Shown here: positions 25,557-32,934 of the stretch, piece by piece
Layout of the letters: every line of letters begins with the position of its first letter
Numbering within the stretch: the stretch's first letter is position 1
Assembly: GCA_964587655.1 (NCBI GenBank)
Contig: CAZPMT010000054.1
Location: 1 to 33,879, forward strand
Source: CAZPMT01 sp964587655
GTDB lineage: Bacteria; Hydrogenedentota; Hydrogenedentia; Hydrogenedentales; SLHB01
DNA length: 33,879 bases
Direction: 5' to 3'
Notes under the pieces: generated by a model
What the model saw: the letters and a program-made list of their open reading frames with translations, nothing else
The model's database searches: none
Told to the model about the DNA's origin: nothing
Translations under genes and position numbers: made by a program

Positions 25557-26156
25557 AAGGAGGGTTCTGGACAAGGCAAGGAAGTGGACAAGGCGCGCGA
25601 CCAGATGTGCAAGACCTACTTCGACATTCGCACATTTGGCGCAGTGATGTCTACCGGGGCCAATGCGGGCCAAGTTCGCGGACCTGTGCAGATGACCTTC
25701 GGGCGCTCGGTCGATCCAGTAGTGACGCTTGAGCATTGCATTACCCGCATGGCTGTGGCGACTGAGGCCGAAGCCGAGAAACAGAGTGGTGACAACAGAA
25801 CCATGGGCCGCAAGAACACGATCCCCTATGGTGTTTACGTTACTCACGGTTTTGTCTCTGCTCACTTGGCCGCGCAGACCGAATTCTCCGAAGATGATCT
25901 GAAACTCCTATGGGACGCCCTCGTCAACATGTTCGAGCATGACCGCTCGGCGGCTCGCGGACTGATGTCCACCCAGAGACTCGTCATCTTCAAGCATGAA
26001 TCAGCGCTTGGAAATGCCCCAGCCCACAAGCTCTTCGAGCGTGTACGAGTCGAGTGCAAAGACAAGTCCAAACCCGCGCGCGATATTGCGGACTACGTAA
26101 TCACTATCGACGAAGCCAATATGCCGAAGGGCGTGAGCATTATCTCAATGCCGTGA
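25557..26156 (+). pseudogene. cas7: Type I-C Cas7 (Csd2), C-terminal two-thirds only
   Basis: The frame encodes the characteristic Csd2 stretch: YFDIRTFGAVMSTGANAGQ, RGPVQMTFGRSVDPVVTLEH, EKQSGDNRTMGRKNTIPYG, NMFEHDRSAARG and GNAPAHKLFERV, ending KGVSIISMP. About the first 90 residues of a normal protein of roughly 290 are missing. They have been replaced by an aldolase fragment in a different frame, so there is no native start. Cas7 forms the backbone of the Cascade complex along the crRNA; this version is unlikely to assemble. The genes expected upstream in type I-C (cas3, cas5, cas8c) are absent. The stop is 23 nt before cas4. Confidence 0.85.
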
Positions 26157-26179
26157 CGCTCTCGGCGGGGATCTATCCT

Positions 26180-26851
26180 ATGCCCTTCAATGAAGACGAC
26201 CTGTTGCCACTTTCGGGGCTGCAACACTTGACGTTTTGCGAGCGCCAGTGGGCGCTGATCCACATCGAAGGGGTGTGGGCGGAGAACCGGCTGACGGTGG
26301 AGGGGAGGCATTTGCACGAGAAAGTTCATGAGGCCGGGCCGGAGATGCGGGACGGAGTACGTATCGCGCGGGGTGTGCGGTTGCACTCGTTGCGGCTGGG
26401 CCTTGTGGGACAGGCGGACGTAGTGGAGTTTCATGATTGCGGACAGGAGAAGGAGCGGTTCTCACAGCCGGTTCCTGTCGAGTACAAGCGGGGGCGGCCC
26501 AAACTCGACCGGTGCGACGACGTGCAGGTCTGCGCCCAGGCAATGTGTCTGGAGGAGATGCTCGGCATTCCCGTGCCGCGCGGCGCGTTGTACTATGGCC
26601 AACCGCGCCGCCGGCAGGAAGTGGTCCTCGGCGAGGCGTTGCGGGCCGAAACCGAGGGGCTGGCGCGGCGTATGCACGAGATGTTCCGCGCGGGCGTCAC
26701 GCCGCCGGCTCGCTACGAACCGAAATGCGACAATTGCTCGCTCTACGACGCCTGCCTGCCGAACGTGGCGGCACGGCGCAAGAGTACAAGCCAGTATATC
26801 GAGGGCATTTGGAGAGACCCGGATGCAGGGGCGGAAAGCGGGATACGATGA
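26180..26851 (+). CDS. cas4: Cas4 adaptation nuclease (type I-C)
   Basis: The 223-residue product has the Cas4 fold of a RecB-like nuclease with an iron-sulfur cluster. C20 (LTFCERQWAL) and a C-terminal trio C183-x2-C186-x5-C192 (KCDNCSLYDAC) would hold the 4Fe-4S cluster. GQAD (D80) and EYK (E101, K103) form the PD-(D/E)xK active site. Cas4 trims prespacers and sets PAM choice during spacer acquisition with Cas1-Cas2. ATG 26180 was chosen because the family start (LLPLSGLQHLTFC) follows directly and a G-rich ribosome site lies upstream; the longer frame from 26054 overlaps the cas7 tail. The stop overlaps the cas1 start by four bases. Confidence 0.95.
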   Translation: MPFNEDDLLPLSGLQHLTFCERQWALIHIEGVWAENRLTVEGRHLHEKVHEAGPEMRDGVRIARGVRLHSLRLGLVGQADVVEFHDCGQEKERFSQPVPVEYKRGRPKLDRCDDVQVCAQAMCLEEMLGIPVPRGALYYGQPRRRQEVVLGEALRAETEGLARRMHEMFRAGVTPPARYEPKCDNCSLYDACLPNVAARRKSTSQYIEGIWRDPDAGAESGIR

Positions 26852-27873
26852 AGCATTTGCTCAACACACTGTTTGTGACGACACAGGGCGCTTATCTGGC
26901 GCAAGAGGGCGAGACCATTCTGGTGCGGGTCGATCACGAAACGAAGCTCCGGGTGCCAGTCCATACGCTGGGCGGTGTTGTCTGCTTCGGCCAAGTCTCG
27001 TGCAGTCCGGCCATGATGGGGCTTTGCGGCGAACGGGGCGTCGGTCTGGCGTTTCTCACGGAGCACGGGCGTTTTCTTGCGCGTGTCCAGGGTCCCGTGT
27101 CGGGCAATGTGTTGCTTCGCCGCATACAATACCGCCGGGCGGATGACCCTGAAGCGTCGGCCGGAATCGCCCGCACGATGGTTGCGGCGAAGATTGCCAA
27201 CTGCCGGACGGTGCTGCTGAGGACGGCGCGCGAACAGGAAGCTCACAGGAACGAGATCGTCGACGCTGCGGATCACCTTGGCGCCCTGCTCAAGACGCTC
27301 AAGAACAAGATGGACCTCGACGCCGTACGCGGTATCGAAGGGGTCGCGGCAGGCGCGTATTTCGAGGTCTTTGACCACTTGATCGCAGCGCAGAAAGAGG
27401 ACTTCTTTTTCGTGGCCCGAAGCAGGCGTCCACCGCTCGACAACACCAACGCGCTCCTGTCGTTTCTCTACACGCTGTTGACGCACGACATGGCCAGCGC
27501 GCTCGAAGGGGTCGGCCTGGATCCCGCAGTCGGATTCCTTCACCGGGACCGGCCCGGCAGACCCAGTCTCGCCCTGGACCTCATCGAGGAGTTCCGTCCG
27601 TTTCTGGGCGATCGGTTGACGCTCAGTCTCATCAACCGAATGCAGGTTAGAGGCAAGGGTTTCACCCAATCCGAGACGGGCGCCACAACGATGGACGACG
27701 AGACGCGAAAGGAAGTGCTTGTCGCATACCAGAAACGCAAGCAAGAGGAGATTCAACACCCGTTTATTGGCGAGAAGATTCCAATCGGCCTGCTGCCGCA
27801 TATGCAGGCCTTGTTGATGGCGCGGTATCTGCGTGGAGATCTGGATGCTTACCCGCCGTTTCTGTGGAGATGA
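26848..27873 (+). CDS. cas1: Cas1 integrase (type I-C)
   Basis: The 341-residue product is full length for type I-C Cas1. It starts MKHLLNTLFVTTQGAYL. The metal-binding residues are visible as E164 (RGIEGVAAGAYFEVF), H232 (GFLHRDRPGRPS) and the acidic D244/E247 (LALDLIEEFRP). Cas1 integrates prespacers at the leader end of the array with Cas2. ATG 26848 overlaps the cas4 stop (ATGA), showing coupling, and it lies 17 nt before cas2. The gene looks fully functional in contrast with the broken cas7 upstream. Confidence 0.96.
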   Translation: MKHLLNTLFVTTQGAYLAQEGETILVRVDHETKLRVPVHTLGGVVCFGQVSCSPAMMGLCGERGVGLAFLTEHGRFLARVQGPVSGNVLLRRIQYRRADDPEASAGIARTMVAAKIANCRTVLLRTAREQEAHRNEIVDAADHLGALLKTLKNKMDLDAVRGIEGVAAGAYFEVFDHLIAAQKEDFFFVARSRRPPLDNTNALLSFLYTLLTHDMASALEGVGLDPAVGFLHRDRPGRPSLALDLIEEFRPFLGDRLTLSLINRMQVRGKGFTQSETGATTMDDETRKEVLVAYQKRKQEEIQHPFIGEKIPIGLLPHMQALLMARYLRGDLDAYPPFLWR

Positions 27874-27890
27874 ACGTGAGGTGAAGCTCA

Positions 27891-28181
27891 ATGATGGTGC
27901 TGGTGGCTTATGACGTCAATACCGAGACCAAAGAAGGAAGAAGCCGGCTTCGGCGCGTGGCCAAGACATGCCAGAACTTCGGACAACGGGTGCAGAATTC
28001 GGTGTTCGAGTGCTTGGTGGACAATGCACAGTGGATTGAATTGCGCAAGCGCCTGCTCGACCAATTCAATCCTGACCTCGATAGCCTGCGGTTCTACTTC
28101 CTCGGTGCAAACTGGCGCAGGAGAGTAGAACATGTGGGCGCGAAGCCGTCGTATGACCCGGAGGGCCCCCTCATCCTATAG
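27891..28181 (+). CDS. cas2: Cas2 (type I-C)
   Basis: The 96-residue product starts MMVLVAYDVNTETKEGRSRLRRVAKTC, with the D8 of the ferredoxin-like fold, then GQRVQNSVFECLVDNAQW. It ends LRFYFLGANWRRRVEHVG, as in type I-C Cas2. Cas2 bridges two Cas1 dimers during spacer acquisition. GAGGTGAAGCTCA precedes the ATG. It is the last gene before the CRISPR leader. Confidence 0.96.
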   Translation: MMVLVAYDVNTETKEGRSRLRRVAKTCQNFGQRVQNSVFECLVDNAQWIELRKRLLDQFNPDLDSLRFYFLGANWRRRVEHVGAKPSYDPEGPLIL

Positions 28182-28369
28182 GAATTCGAGTTGCGCGTAC
28201 CTGAAGTGCACGCACGATCCTAGAGAGGTCCGCGCAAGCTCTAACCTATTGATAGGGATGATACTTGGAACCGTTACTATCAAGTCTCGTCGAGAAAAGG
28301 GAACCGTGGAGGTACGTTCCCGCAAAGGCTTGTGCTAGTCTTTGGCCTGTAATGACTTGCAGCCCCACT
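28182..28369 (+). promoter_or_regulatory. CRISPR leader region
   Basis: These 188 nt lie between the cas2 stop and the first repeat, the normal place for the leader that carries the array promoter and the Cas1-Cas2 docking site. I cannot fix a promoter with confidence; no gene is present. The orientation is inferred from cas2 on one side and the degraded last spacer on the other. Confidence 0.6.
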
Positions 28370-28801
28370 GTCGCCCCCCGCGCGGGGGGCGTGGATTGAA
28401 ACCCCATGCACATGCGCTCAAAAAAACAACCGCCCGTCGCCCCCCGCGCGGGGGGCGTGGATTGAAACCTTGAGGCCCTAGCCCCTAAAGCCGCGCGGCG
28501 TCGTCGCCCCCCGCGCGGGGGGCGTGGATTGAAACTCACAACGGAAGGACAACACAAAGGCAATGCTACGTCGCCCCCCGCGCGGGGGGCGTGGATTGAA
28601 ACCTCCCACGCGCGCCCGAAAAAGCCTCGGCTCCTGGTCGCCCCCCGCGCGCGGGGCGTGGATTGAAACGTGGGCCCCCGCCTTATAACCCAGGGCGACG
28701 TTGTCGCCCCCCGCGCGGGGGGCGTGGATTGAAACCTCGACAGCGGCATTCCACGCGCGGAGTTGCTGGTCGCCCCCCGCGCGGGGGGCGTGGATTGAAA
28801 C
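28370..28801 (+). CRISPR. Type I-C CRISPR array, seven repeats, six full spacers
   Basis: The 33-nt repeat starts GTCGCCCCCCGCGC and ends GGGCGTGGATTGAAAC, the usual type I-C form with a GC hairpin and GAAAC tail. Repeats start at 28370, 28436, 28503, 28570, 28637, 28703 and 28769. The six spacers are 33 or 34 nt. Repeat 5 (28637-28669) differs in the stem (GCGCGCGGGG instead of GCGCGGGGGG), and the other six are identical. After the last repeat about 30-34 nt follow and then the duplicated methylase sequence begins, so the trailer end of the array is cut off. Confidence 0.97.
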
Positions 28802-28831
28802 TGGTATTTGACTGGGGAACGTGGGTATGCG

Positions 28832-29196
28832 TGTATCATCGGAGCGTTCCACTTGCTCCGATCGAACAGCACGAACGTATTGACGTTCCGCGTGAGGAAA
28901 TAGGGAGCTTGGATATTGTCAGCCTTGTTAAAGGCGTCCTGCATCAGAGCAGGATCGTACGGGCTGCGGCCTTCCGGAGTCCCCGGAAGCTTTACCTCGC
29001 CGGCGAGAACCGGGGTGCTGCTGCCTTTGCGGAAAACCCGTAGGTCGGAGCGCTTGTTCGATCCAGTCCCGTACTGTTCGATCTTGGCGTGCGAGAAGGG
29101 CCAATCGGAATGGGCGGCGAACAGGGCATCAAGCCATGATTTGACGTCGCCGCAAAAAGCGACCTCGTGTTCCCGGATCTGTTTTCGTTCCATCAT
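28832..29196 (-). pseudogene. 5' fragment of type IIG-like restriction-methylase gene (duplicate)
   Basis: On the minus strand this encodes MMERKQIREHEVAFCGDVKSW and continues through the nuclease motifs (SDLRVF, GEVKLPG) to SKWNAPMI. That is about the first 120 residues of the gene at 21189-25034. It then runs into the end of the CRISPR array. It lacks the methyltransferase and recognition domains. An open frame continues on through the array to 28246, but that is an artefact of the repeat period. Confidence 0.9.
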
Positions 29197-29601
29197 CCTC
29201 GATAAGGGAGTAAGAGGGGACCGTAGCGCATCCGAAAGGCTTCGTTGATTCTTTGGTTCCTGTGAGACTCCCTCTGCGAATCTTCCTACATTGCGGTTCC
29301 GAAGTCAATCTCCCGCAAGACCTGGCCAACTTTGTATTCTGAATTCTGAATTCTGTATTCTGTCCTTCTTGCAGCGTGCGCACGAGCGCGCGGACGGAGA
29401 AAAACGCAATGAACGGCGCGGAACTTTCAGCAGCCTTGCGAAACGGCACGCACGTATATGGCACGTGCGTCGTCTCAACGTCCCCCAAATGGCCGGCGAT
29501 GATCGCGGGCGCGGGACTCGATTTCGCTTTCATCGACACGGAGCACATGCCGATCCAACGCGAACAGCTCGCATGGATGTGCCAGGCGTACTCGGCGCTG
29601 G
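28832..29601. repeat. Right copy of long direct repeat flanking CRISPR-cas
   Basis: The 770-nt stretch matches 24670-25555 in direct orientation. Its left edge abuts the last CRISPR spacer, and its right edge continues seamlessly into the intact aldolase gene. It carries short tandem TTCTGAA/TTCTGTA units (about 29332-29362) where the left copy holds a REP-like insertion. Confidence 0.9.
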
Positions 29602-30242
29602 GGCTTGCCCCAATCGTGCGCATTCCCGAACCGGACCCCTACCTCGCCTGCATGGCGCTCGATGGCGGCGCCGAGGGCATCATCGCTCCCTATGTCGAGT
29701 CCGTCTCACAGGTCCGCGCCCTGCGCGGCGCGGTCAAGTTCCGGCCTCTGAAAGGGCGGCGGCTCCACAACATTCTCGAGGGCCGAGAGCAACCGGAACC
29801 TGAGTTGGCTGCGTATCTGCGGAAATGGAACGCGGGAAAGGTGATGATCGTCAATATCGAGAGCGTTCCTGCATTGGAAGCCTTGGACGACATCCTCGCC
29901 GTGCCCGATCTCGACGCGCTCCTCGTGGGGCCGCATGACCTGTCGCTCAACCTCGGCATACCCGAACAATACGACCACCCGCGCTTCAACGAGGCCGTCA
30001 GCACAATCATCCGAAAAGCCCGGGCCCGAAACGTGGGTGTCGGCATCCACTACTCCTTCGGCATCGAAAAGGAAATCGCCTGGGGAAAAGAAGGGGCCAA
30101 CCTTATCCTCCACCGCAGCGACTACTTCCTCGTCAAAGATGCCCTAGCGGCTGACCTGAAGACCTTCCGGAATGCCCTCGGCGACTCCCCGTCGCGTCCG
30201 ATCCCAGAGAGACCAGTCCCTCGCGATACCGGCATCATCTGA
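29409..30242 (+). CDS. HpcH/HpaI-family aldolase (2-dehydro-3-deoxyglucarate aldolase-like)
   Basis: The 277-residue product has the HpcH/HpaI TIM-barrel motifs: FIDTEHMPIQ (E45, H46, the catalytic His region), GAEGIIAPYVES, VNIESVPALEALDDI (metal-binding E151) and DALLVGPHDLSLNLG (metal-binding D177). Such class II enzymes cleave 2-keto-3-deoxy acids to pyruvate and an aldehyde in sugar-acid breakdown; the exact substrate is unknown. ATG 29409 has GGAG upstream, and an in-frame start at 29376 is less likely. The first 193 nt also exist as a broken copy at 25364-25556. Confidence 0.9.
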   Translation: MNGAELSAALRNGTHVYGTCVVSTSPKWPAMIAGAGLDFAFIDTEHMPIQREQLAWMCQAYSALGLAPIVRIPEPDPYLACMALDGGAEGIIAPYVESVSQVRALRGAVKFRPLKGRRLHNILEGREQPEPELAAYLRKWNAGKVMIVNIESVPALEALDDILAVPDLDALLVGPHDLSLNLGIPEQYDHPRFNEAVSTIIRKARARNVGVGIHYSFGIEKEIAWGKEGANLILHRSDYFLVKDALAADLKTFRNALGDSPSRPIPERPVPRDTGII

Positions 30243-30497
30243 GTGCCATTTTGGTGCAAACCCTTCCTGCTCTTCTGCCCGCCGTTTCAAGATGACACAT
30301 GGCTATGCCAAAAGGGAGCATCGCGCAGGCCATGATTCACGGTGCGGCTTGGCGCGTTCGGGCGCAACATCTTGACGGAAAATGACTTGCGCTGCTGGCG
30401 CGGTCTTGGCATCCAGGTTGCTCTTGACTGTCCGTGAGTTGAAGACGGCAACCCTGGCGGTCAAGAAGGCCGCCGGATACGGAAAGGAGAAATTCCC

Positions 30498-30914
30498 ATG
30501 TCACTTGTATGCTACACCCCTCGCGACCTTGCGGCTGCGTGGACGCCTTTGGACGCCTTGCGCAACGAGGTCAACCGTGCGCTGGGCTGGATGCCCGCTG
30601 TGGACATTCGGGAATCCGAGGAGGCGTACACATTCGAGATCGATCTCCCGGGTCTGACGAAAGACGAGATCGGCATCGAGGCCGAAGGCAAGACGGTCAC
30701 GATTCGCGGCGAGCGCAAGCAAGATCAGGAGATCGCGCACGGAACGTTCCGCCGCACCGAACGGCGTTACGGCCCGTTCGAACGCTCATTCGAGATTGAC
30801 GACGGGTTCGACGCCGAGAAGATCGACGCACATCTCGAACACGGCGTGCTTCGGGTGACCCTGCCCAAGCGCGAGGAAGCCAAGCCCAAGCACATCAAGG
30901 TTTCCGTGAACTGA
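30498..30914 (+). CDS. Hsp20/alpha-crystallin small heat-shock protein
   Basis: The 138-residue product is the usual size for a bacterial Hsp20 holdase. The alpha-crystallin domain spans about residues 33-125: PAVDIRESEEAYTFEIDLPGL, then EAEGKTVTIRGERKQ, ERRYGPFERSFEI and the family signature GVLRVTLPKRE. A short C-terminal tail with IKV can bind the groove of a neighbour. It prevents aggregation of unfolded proteins in the cytoplasm. GGAG lies shortly before ATG 30498. The 255-nt upstream gap shows no CIRCE element or clear sigma-32 promoter; a TTGACT box near 30424 lacks a convincing -10. A strong terminator follows at 31011. Confidence 0.93.
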   Translation: MSLVCYTPRDLAAAWTPLDALRNEVNRALGWMPAVDIRESEEAYTFEIDLPGLTKDEIGIEAEGKTVTIRGERKQDQEIAHGTFRRTERRYGPFERSFEIDDGFDAEKIDAHLEHGVLRVTLPKREEAKPKHIKVSVN

Positions 30915-31010
30915 GATGCGCATAGTCCGTGTCATATATGAAAACGCAAACGGCGCAAGCAGGCCATAAGAGATAGCAGTCAGGCCTCAATACCCTCCTG
31001 TTCCCCCTCC

Positions 31011-31050
31011 GTGCCCTCGTGACTCCCTCCACGAGGGCACACTCTTTTTT
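31011..31050 (+). terminator. Intrinsic terminator downstream of the hsp20 gene
   Basis: A perfect 11-bp stem GTGCCCTCGTG/CACGAGGGCAC with loop ACTCCCTC is followed by ACTCTTTTTT. It lies about 97 nt past the hsp20 stop. Confidence 0.9.
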
Positions 31051-31060
31051 GTGGTTTCTC

Positions 31061-31089
31061 CACAGTTTGTCTCCGTTCGACAAACTGTG
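31061..31089. repeat. Palindromic repeat, copy 2 (CACAGTTTGTC...GACAAACTGTG)
   Basis: Perfect 11-bp arms CACAGTTTGTC (31061-31071) and GACAAACTGTG (31079-31089) enclose the loop TCCGTTC. It is nearly the same as the hairpin at 7783-7817. It lies 11 nt beyond the hsp20 terminator and just past the stop of the GE-repeat remnant. Confidence 0.8.
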
Positions 31090-31127
31090 CGCTGAGAGCG
31101 GAGTTGAACGAGTGAACGAAGACACGA

Positions 31128-31650
31128 CTATCGACGAGCCCGCCTGCTGCGAAGAGGCAGCAACGATGCGGCCATGATCGAGACAAGCAGGAGATCGCCC
31201 GTGGCATTTCGCGATGTACTTCCCGCGCCAGACGACTTCGTGCCACGCGTGTAGATGCCCGTGACGGGCAGCGTCTCGCCCGCCATGATCGTTACTTCGA
31301 TGTCCGCAGGAGCAGTCCAGCCCAACCAAGGCTTGAAACACCCCCACACGTCGTTGTCCATTTCACTGAACGACACCGTGTACTCACCCGGAGGCAGCGC
31401 GACGCTTTCGCCGCTCTCATGCCACTCACCGCCATCCACGCGCCACCGCACCCCGGCCATTTCCGCACTGACAGGCTCAATCGTGACTTGTAGATATCCT
31501 TCACCTTCACCTTCGCCCTCCCCCTCACCTTCTCCTTCGCCTTCACCTTCACCTGCACCTTCACCTTCACCCTCACCCTCGCCTTCGCCCTCACCCTCAC
31601 CTTCGCCTTCCCCCTCGCCTTCGCCTACGGGAATGTACTCGTAAGGACAT
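31128..31650 (-). pseudogene. C-terminal remnant of a GE-repeat surface protein
   Basis: On the minus strand the frame enters from the insertion sequence as CPYEYIPV. It then has about twenty GE dipeptides with one GA variant, a PEGA-like domain (YLQVTIEPVSAEMAGVRWRVDGGEW to PVTGIYTRG) and a C-terminal helix GDLLLVSIMAASLLPL followed by RSRRARR. That hydrophobic helix plus a basic end looks like a C-terminal sorting or membrane anchor. The N-terminal bulk and start codon are lost at the left end of the IS at 31651. The expected continuation is not found on the other side of the IS, so the loss was more than a simple insertion. Confidence 0.7.
31497..31628. repeat. Hexanucleotide tandem repeat encoding the GE linker
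   Basis: On the + strand the run consists of TTCACC, TTCGCC, CTCACC and CCCCTC-type hexamers, which on the minus strand code for alternating Gly-Glu. A single TGCACC unit gives the lone Ala. The six-base period means slippage changes linker length without shifting frame. A short version of the same linker occurs in the lipoprotein at 8887-10254. Confidence 0.85.
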
Positions 31651-31670
31651 GACGCAAAATAACATTTGCA

Positions 31671-31694
31671 AGTATGTCGCCAGTGGTGTATACT
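31671..31694 (+). promoter_or_regulatory. Transposase promoter, predicted leaderless start
   Basis: A TTGCAA-like -35 box overlaps the inner edge of the left terminal repeat (about 31666-31671), and TATACT (31689-31694) forms the -10 box with a 17-nt spacer. A start 7-8 nt after the -10 falls at the A of ATG 31702, and no ribosome site is present. This suggests a leaderless mRNA. Confidence 0.6.
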
Positions 31695-31701
31695 TGCAGA
31701 C

Positions 31702-32910
31702 ATGGATACAGATGAGATGATCGCTCTTCGTTTCGCGCAGTTGGCTCAGACATTCAATGAGCGGTCACTTCGTCTTTTCGCGGCGGCGGAGGCGAATGCC
31801 CTTGGGTATGGAGGGGTATCGCGCGTGTCCCGGATTACGGGGCTTTCCCGCCCAACCATCGAAAAGGGACAACGCGAACTTCGGTATCCCTGCGTTCTTT
31901 CTAATGAACGTATCCGGCGAAACGGCGGGGGCCGTAAGAGAACGTGCGACGTGGATAGCTCTCTGGTCTCCGCTTTAGAGAAGATGGTGGAGCCGCTGTC
32001 GCGCGGCGATCCGATGTCGCCATTACGATGGACGTGCAAGAGTACGCGCTCGCTGGCCAGCGCGCTCGTGGAGGGCAGACACGCCACCAGCCAACGCATG
32101 GTCTGGACGCTGCTTCATCGTCTCGGCTATAGCCTTCAAGGAAACCGCAAGACGGAAGAGGGTAACCAACACCCCGACCGTAACGCGCAATTCGGGCACA
32201 TCAACGCGCAGGTGTCCCGCGCCCTTCGCGCGGGGACGCCGGTGATCTCCGTTGACACGAAGAAGAAGGAACTCATTGGAAATTACAAGAATAACGGGCG
32301 CAAGTGGCATCGCAAAGACGACGCGCCCAAGGTACAGGGCCACGACTTTCCGGGCGCGGATGTCCCGCGCGCCTATCCGTATGGCATCTACGATTTGGCC
32401 AATAACACGGGGCATGTCGTGATTGGAATCGATCACGACACGGGACAGTTCGCGGTCGCTTCCATTCGCGGCTGGTGGCGCGCCGAAGGAAGGCATCTCT
32501 ACCCGAATGCCAAGCGGCTGTTGATCACGGCGGACGGTGGCGGGAGCAACGGCTACCGGTTGCGGCTATGGAAGCGTGAACTCCAGCGACTGTCAAACGA
32601 GCTTGGGGTTCCCGTTTCCGTTTGCCATTTTCCTCCAGGAACCAGCAAATGGAACAAGGTGGAGCACCGCCTGTTTTCCTTTGTCAGCTCCAACTGGCGA
32701 GGCGAACCGCTGACCGATTATGAGACGATGGCAAACTTGATTTCCGGCACGAAAACGGCGGCCGGGTTAACGGTGACCTGCGTGCTTGATCGTCGGCGTT
32801 ATCCCCTGAAAACCACTGTGAGCGACGAGGAATTCAAGCACATCAACCTGAAGCAAGACAAGTTTCACGGCGAATGGAACTATACCATCCGACCGCAAGC
32901 GAAACGGTGA
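31702..32910 (+). CDS. ISAzo13-family transposase
   Basis: The 402-residue product has an N-terminal helix-turn-helix region (GYGGVSRVSRITGLSRPTIEKG). A DDE-type catalytic core follows, with the family blocks PVISVDTKKKELIGNYKN, PYGIYDLANNTGHVVIGIDHDT, LLITADGGGSNGYRLRLWK and VCHFPPGTSKWNKVEHRLFS. The Asp of VDTKK, the Asp of TADGG and the Glu of KVEHR are the likely catalytic triad. It ends HGEWNYTIRP as in relatives. ATG 31702 was chosen over 31666 because the earlier start overlaps the terminal repeat and promoter. The gene is intact, so the element may still be active. Confidence 0.92.
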   Translation: MDTDEMIALRFAQLAQTFNERSLRLFAAAEANALGYGGVSRVSRITGLSRPTIEKGQRELRYPCVLSNERIRRNGGGRKRTCDVDSSLVSALEKMVEPLSRGDPMSPLRWTCKSTRSLASALVEGRHATSQRMVWTLLHRLGYSLQGNRKTEEGNQHPDRNAQFGHINAQVSRALRAGTPVISVDTKKKELIGNYKNNGRKWHRKDDAPKVQGHDFPGADVPRAYPYGIYDLANNTGHVVIGIDHDTGQFAVASIRGWWRAEGRHLYPNAKRLLITADGGGSNGYRLRLWKRELQRLSNELGVPVSVCHFPPGTSKWNKVEHRLFSFVSSNWRGEPLTDYETMANLISGTKTAAGLTVTCVLDRRRYPLKTTVSDEEFKHINLKQDKFHGEWNYTIRPQAKR

Positions 32911-32934
32911 GTTGTAAATGTTATTTTGCGTCGC

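Larger units (their letters stand above)
31651..32932 (+). mobile_element. ISAzo13-family insertion sequence, about 1.28 kb
   Basis: The left end GACGCAAAATAACATTTG (31651 on) matches the reverse complement of the right end (32912-32932). There are 17 identical bases, then one mismatch and CAA, giving terminal inverted repeats of about 21 bp. The single gene between them is an ISAzo13-type transposase. No target-site duplication is evident (flanks GGACAT and GCTCAC), so the element may have suffered a flanking deletion or recombined with another copy. Confidence 0.85.

Noticed and set aside
28246..28831. Open frame continuing through the CRISPR array with a repeating STPPARGA pattern
   Set aside because: The repeating peptide is a translation of the CRISPR repeat itself; the array structure explains it.
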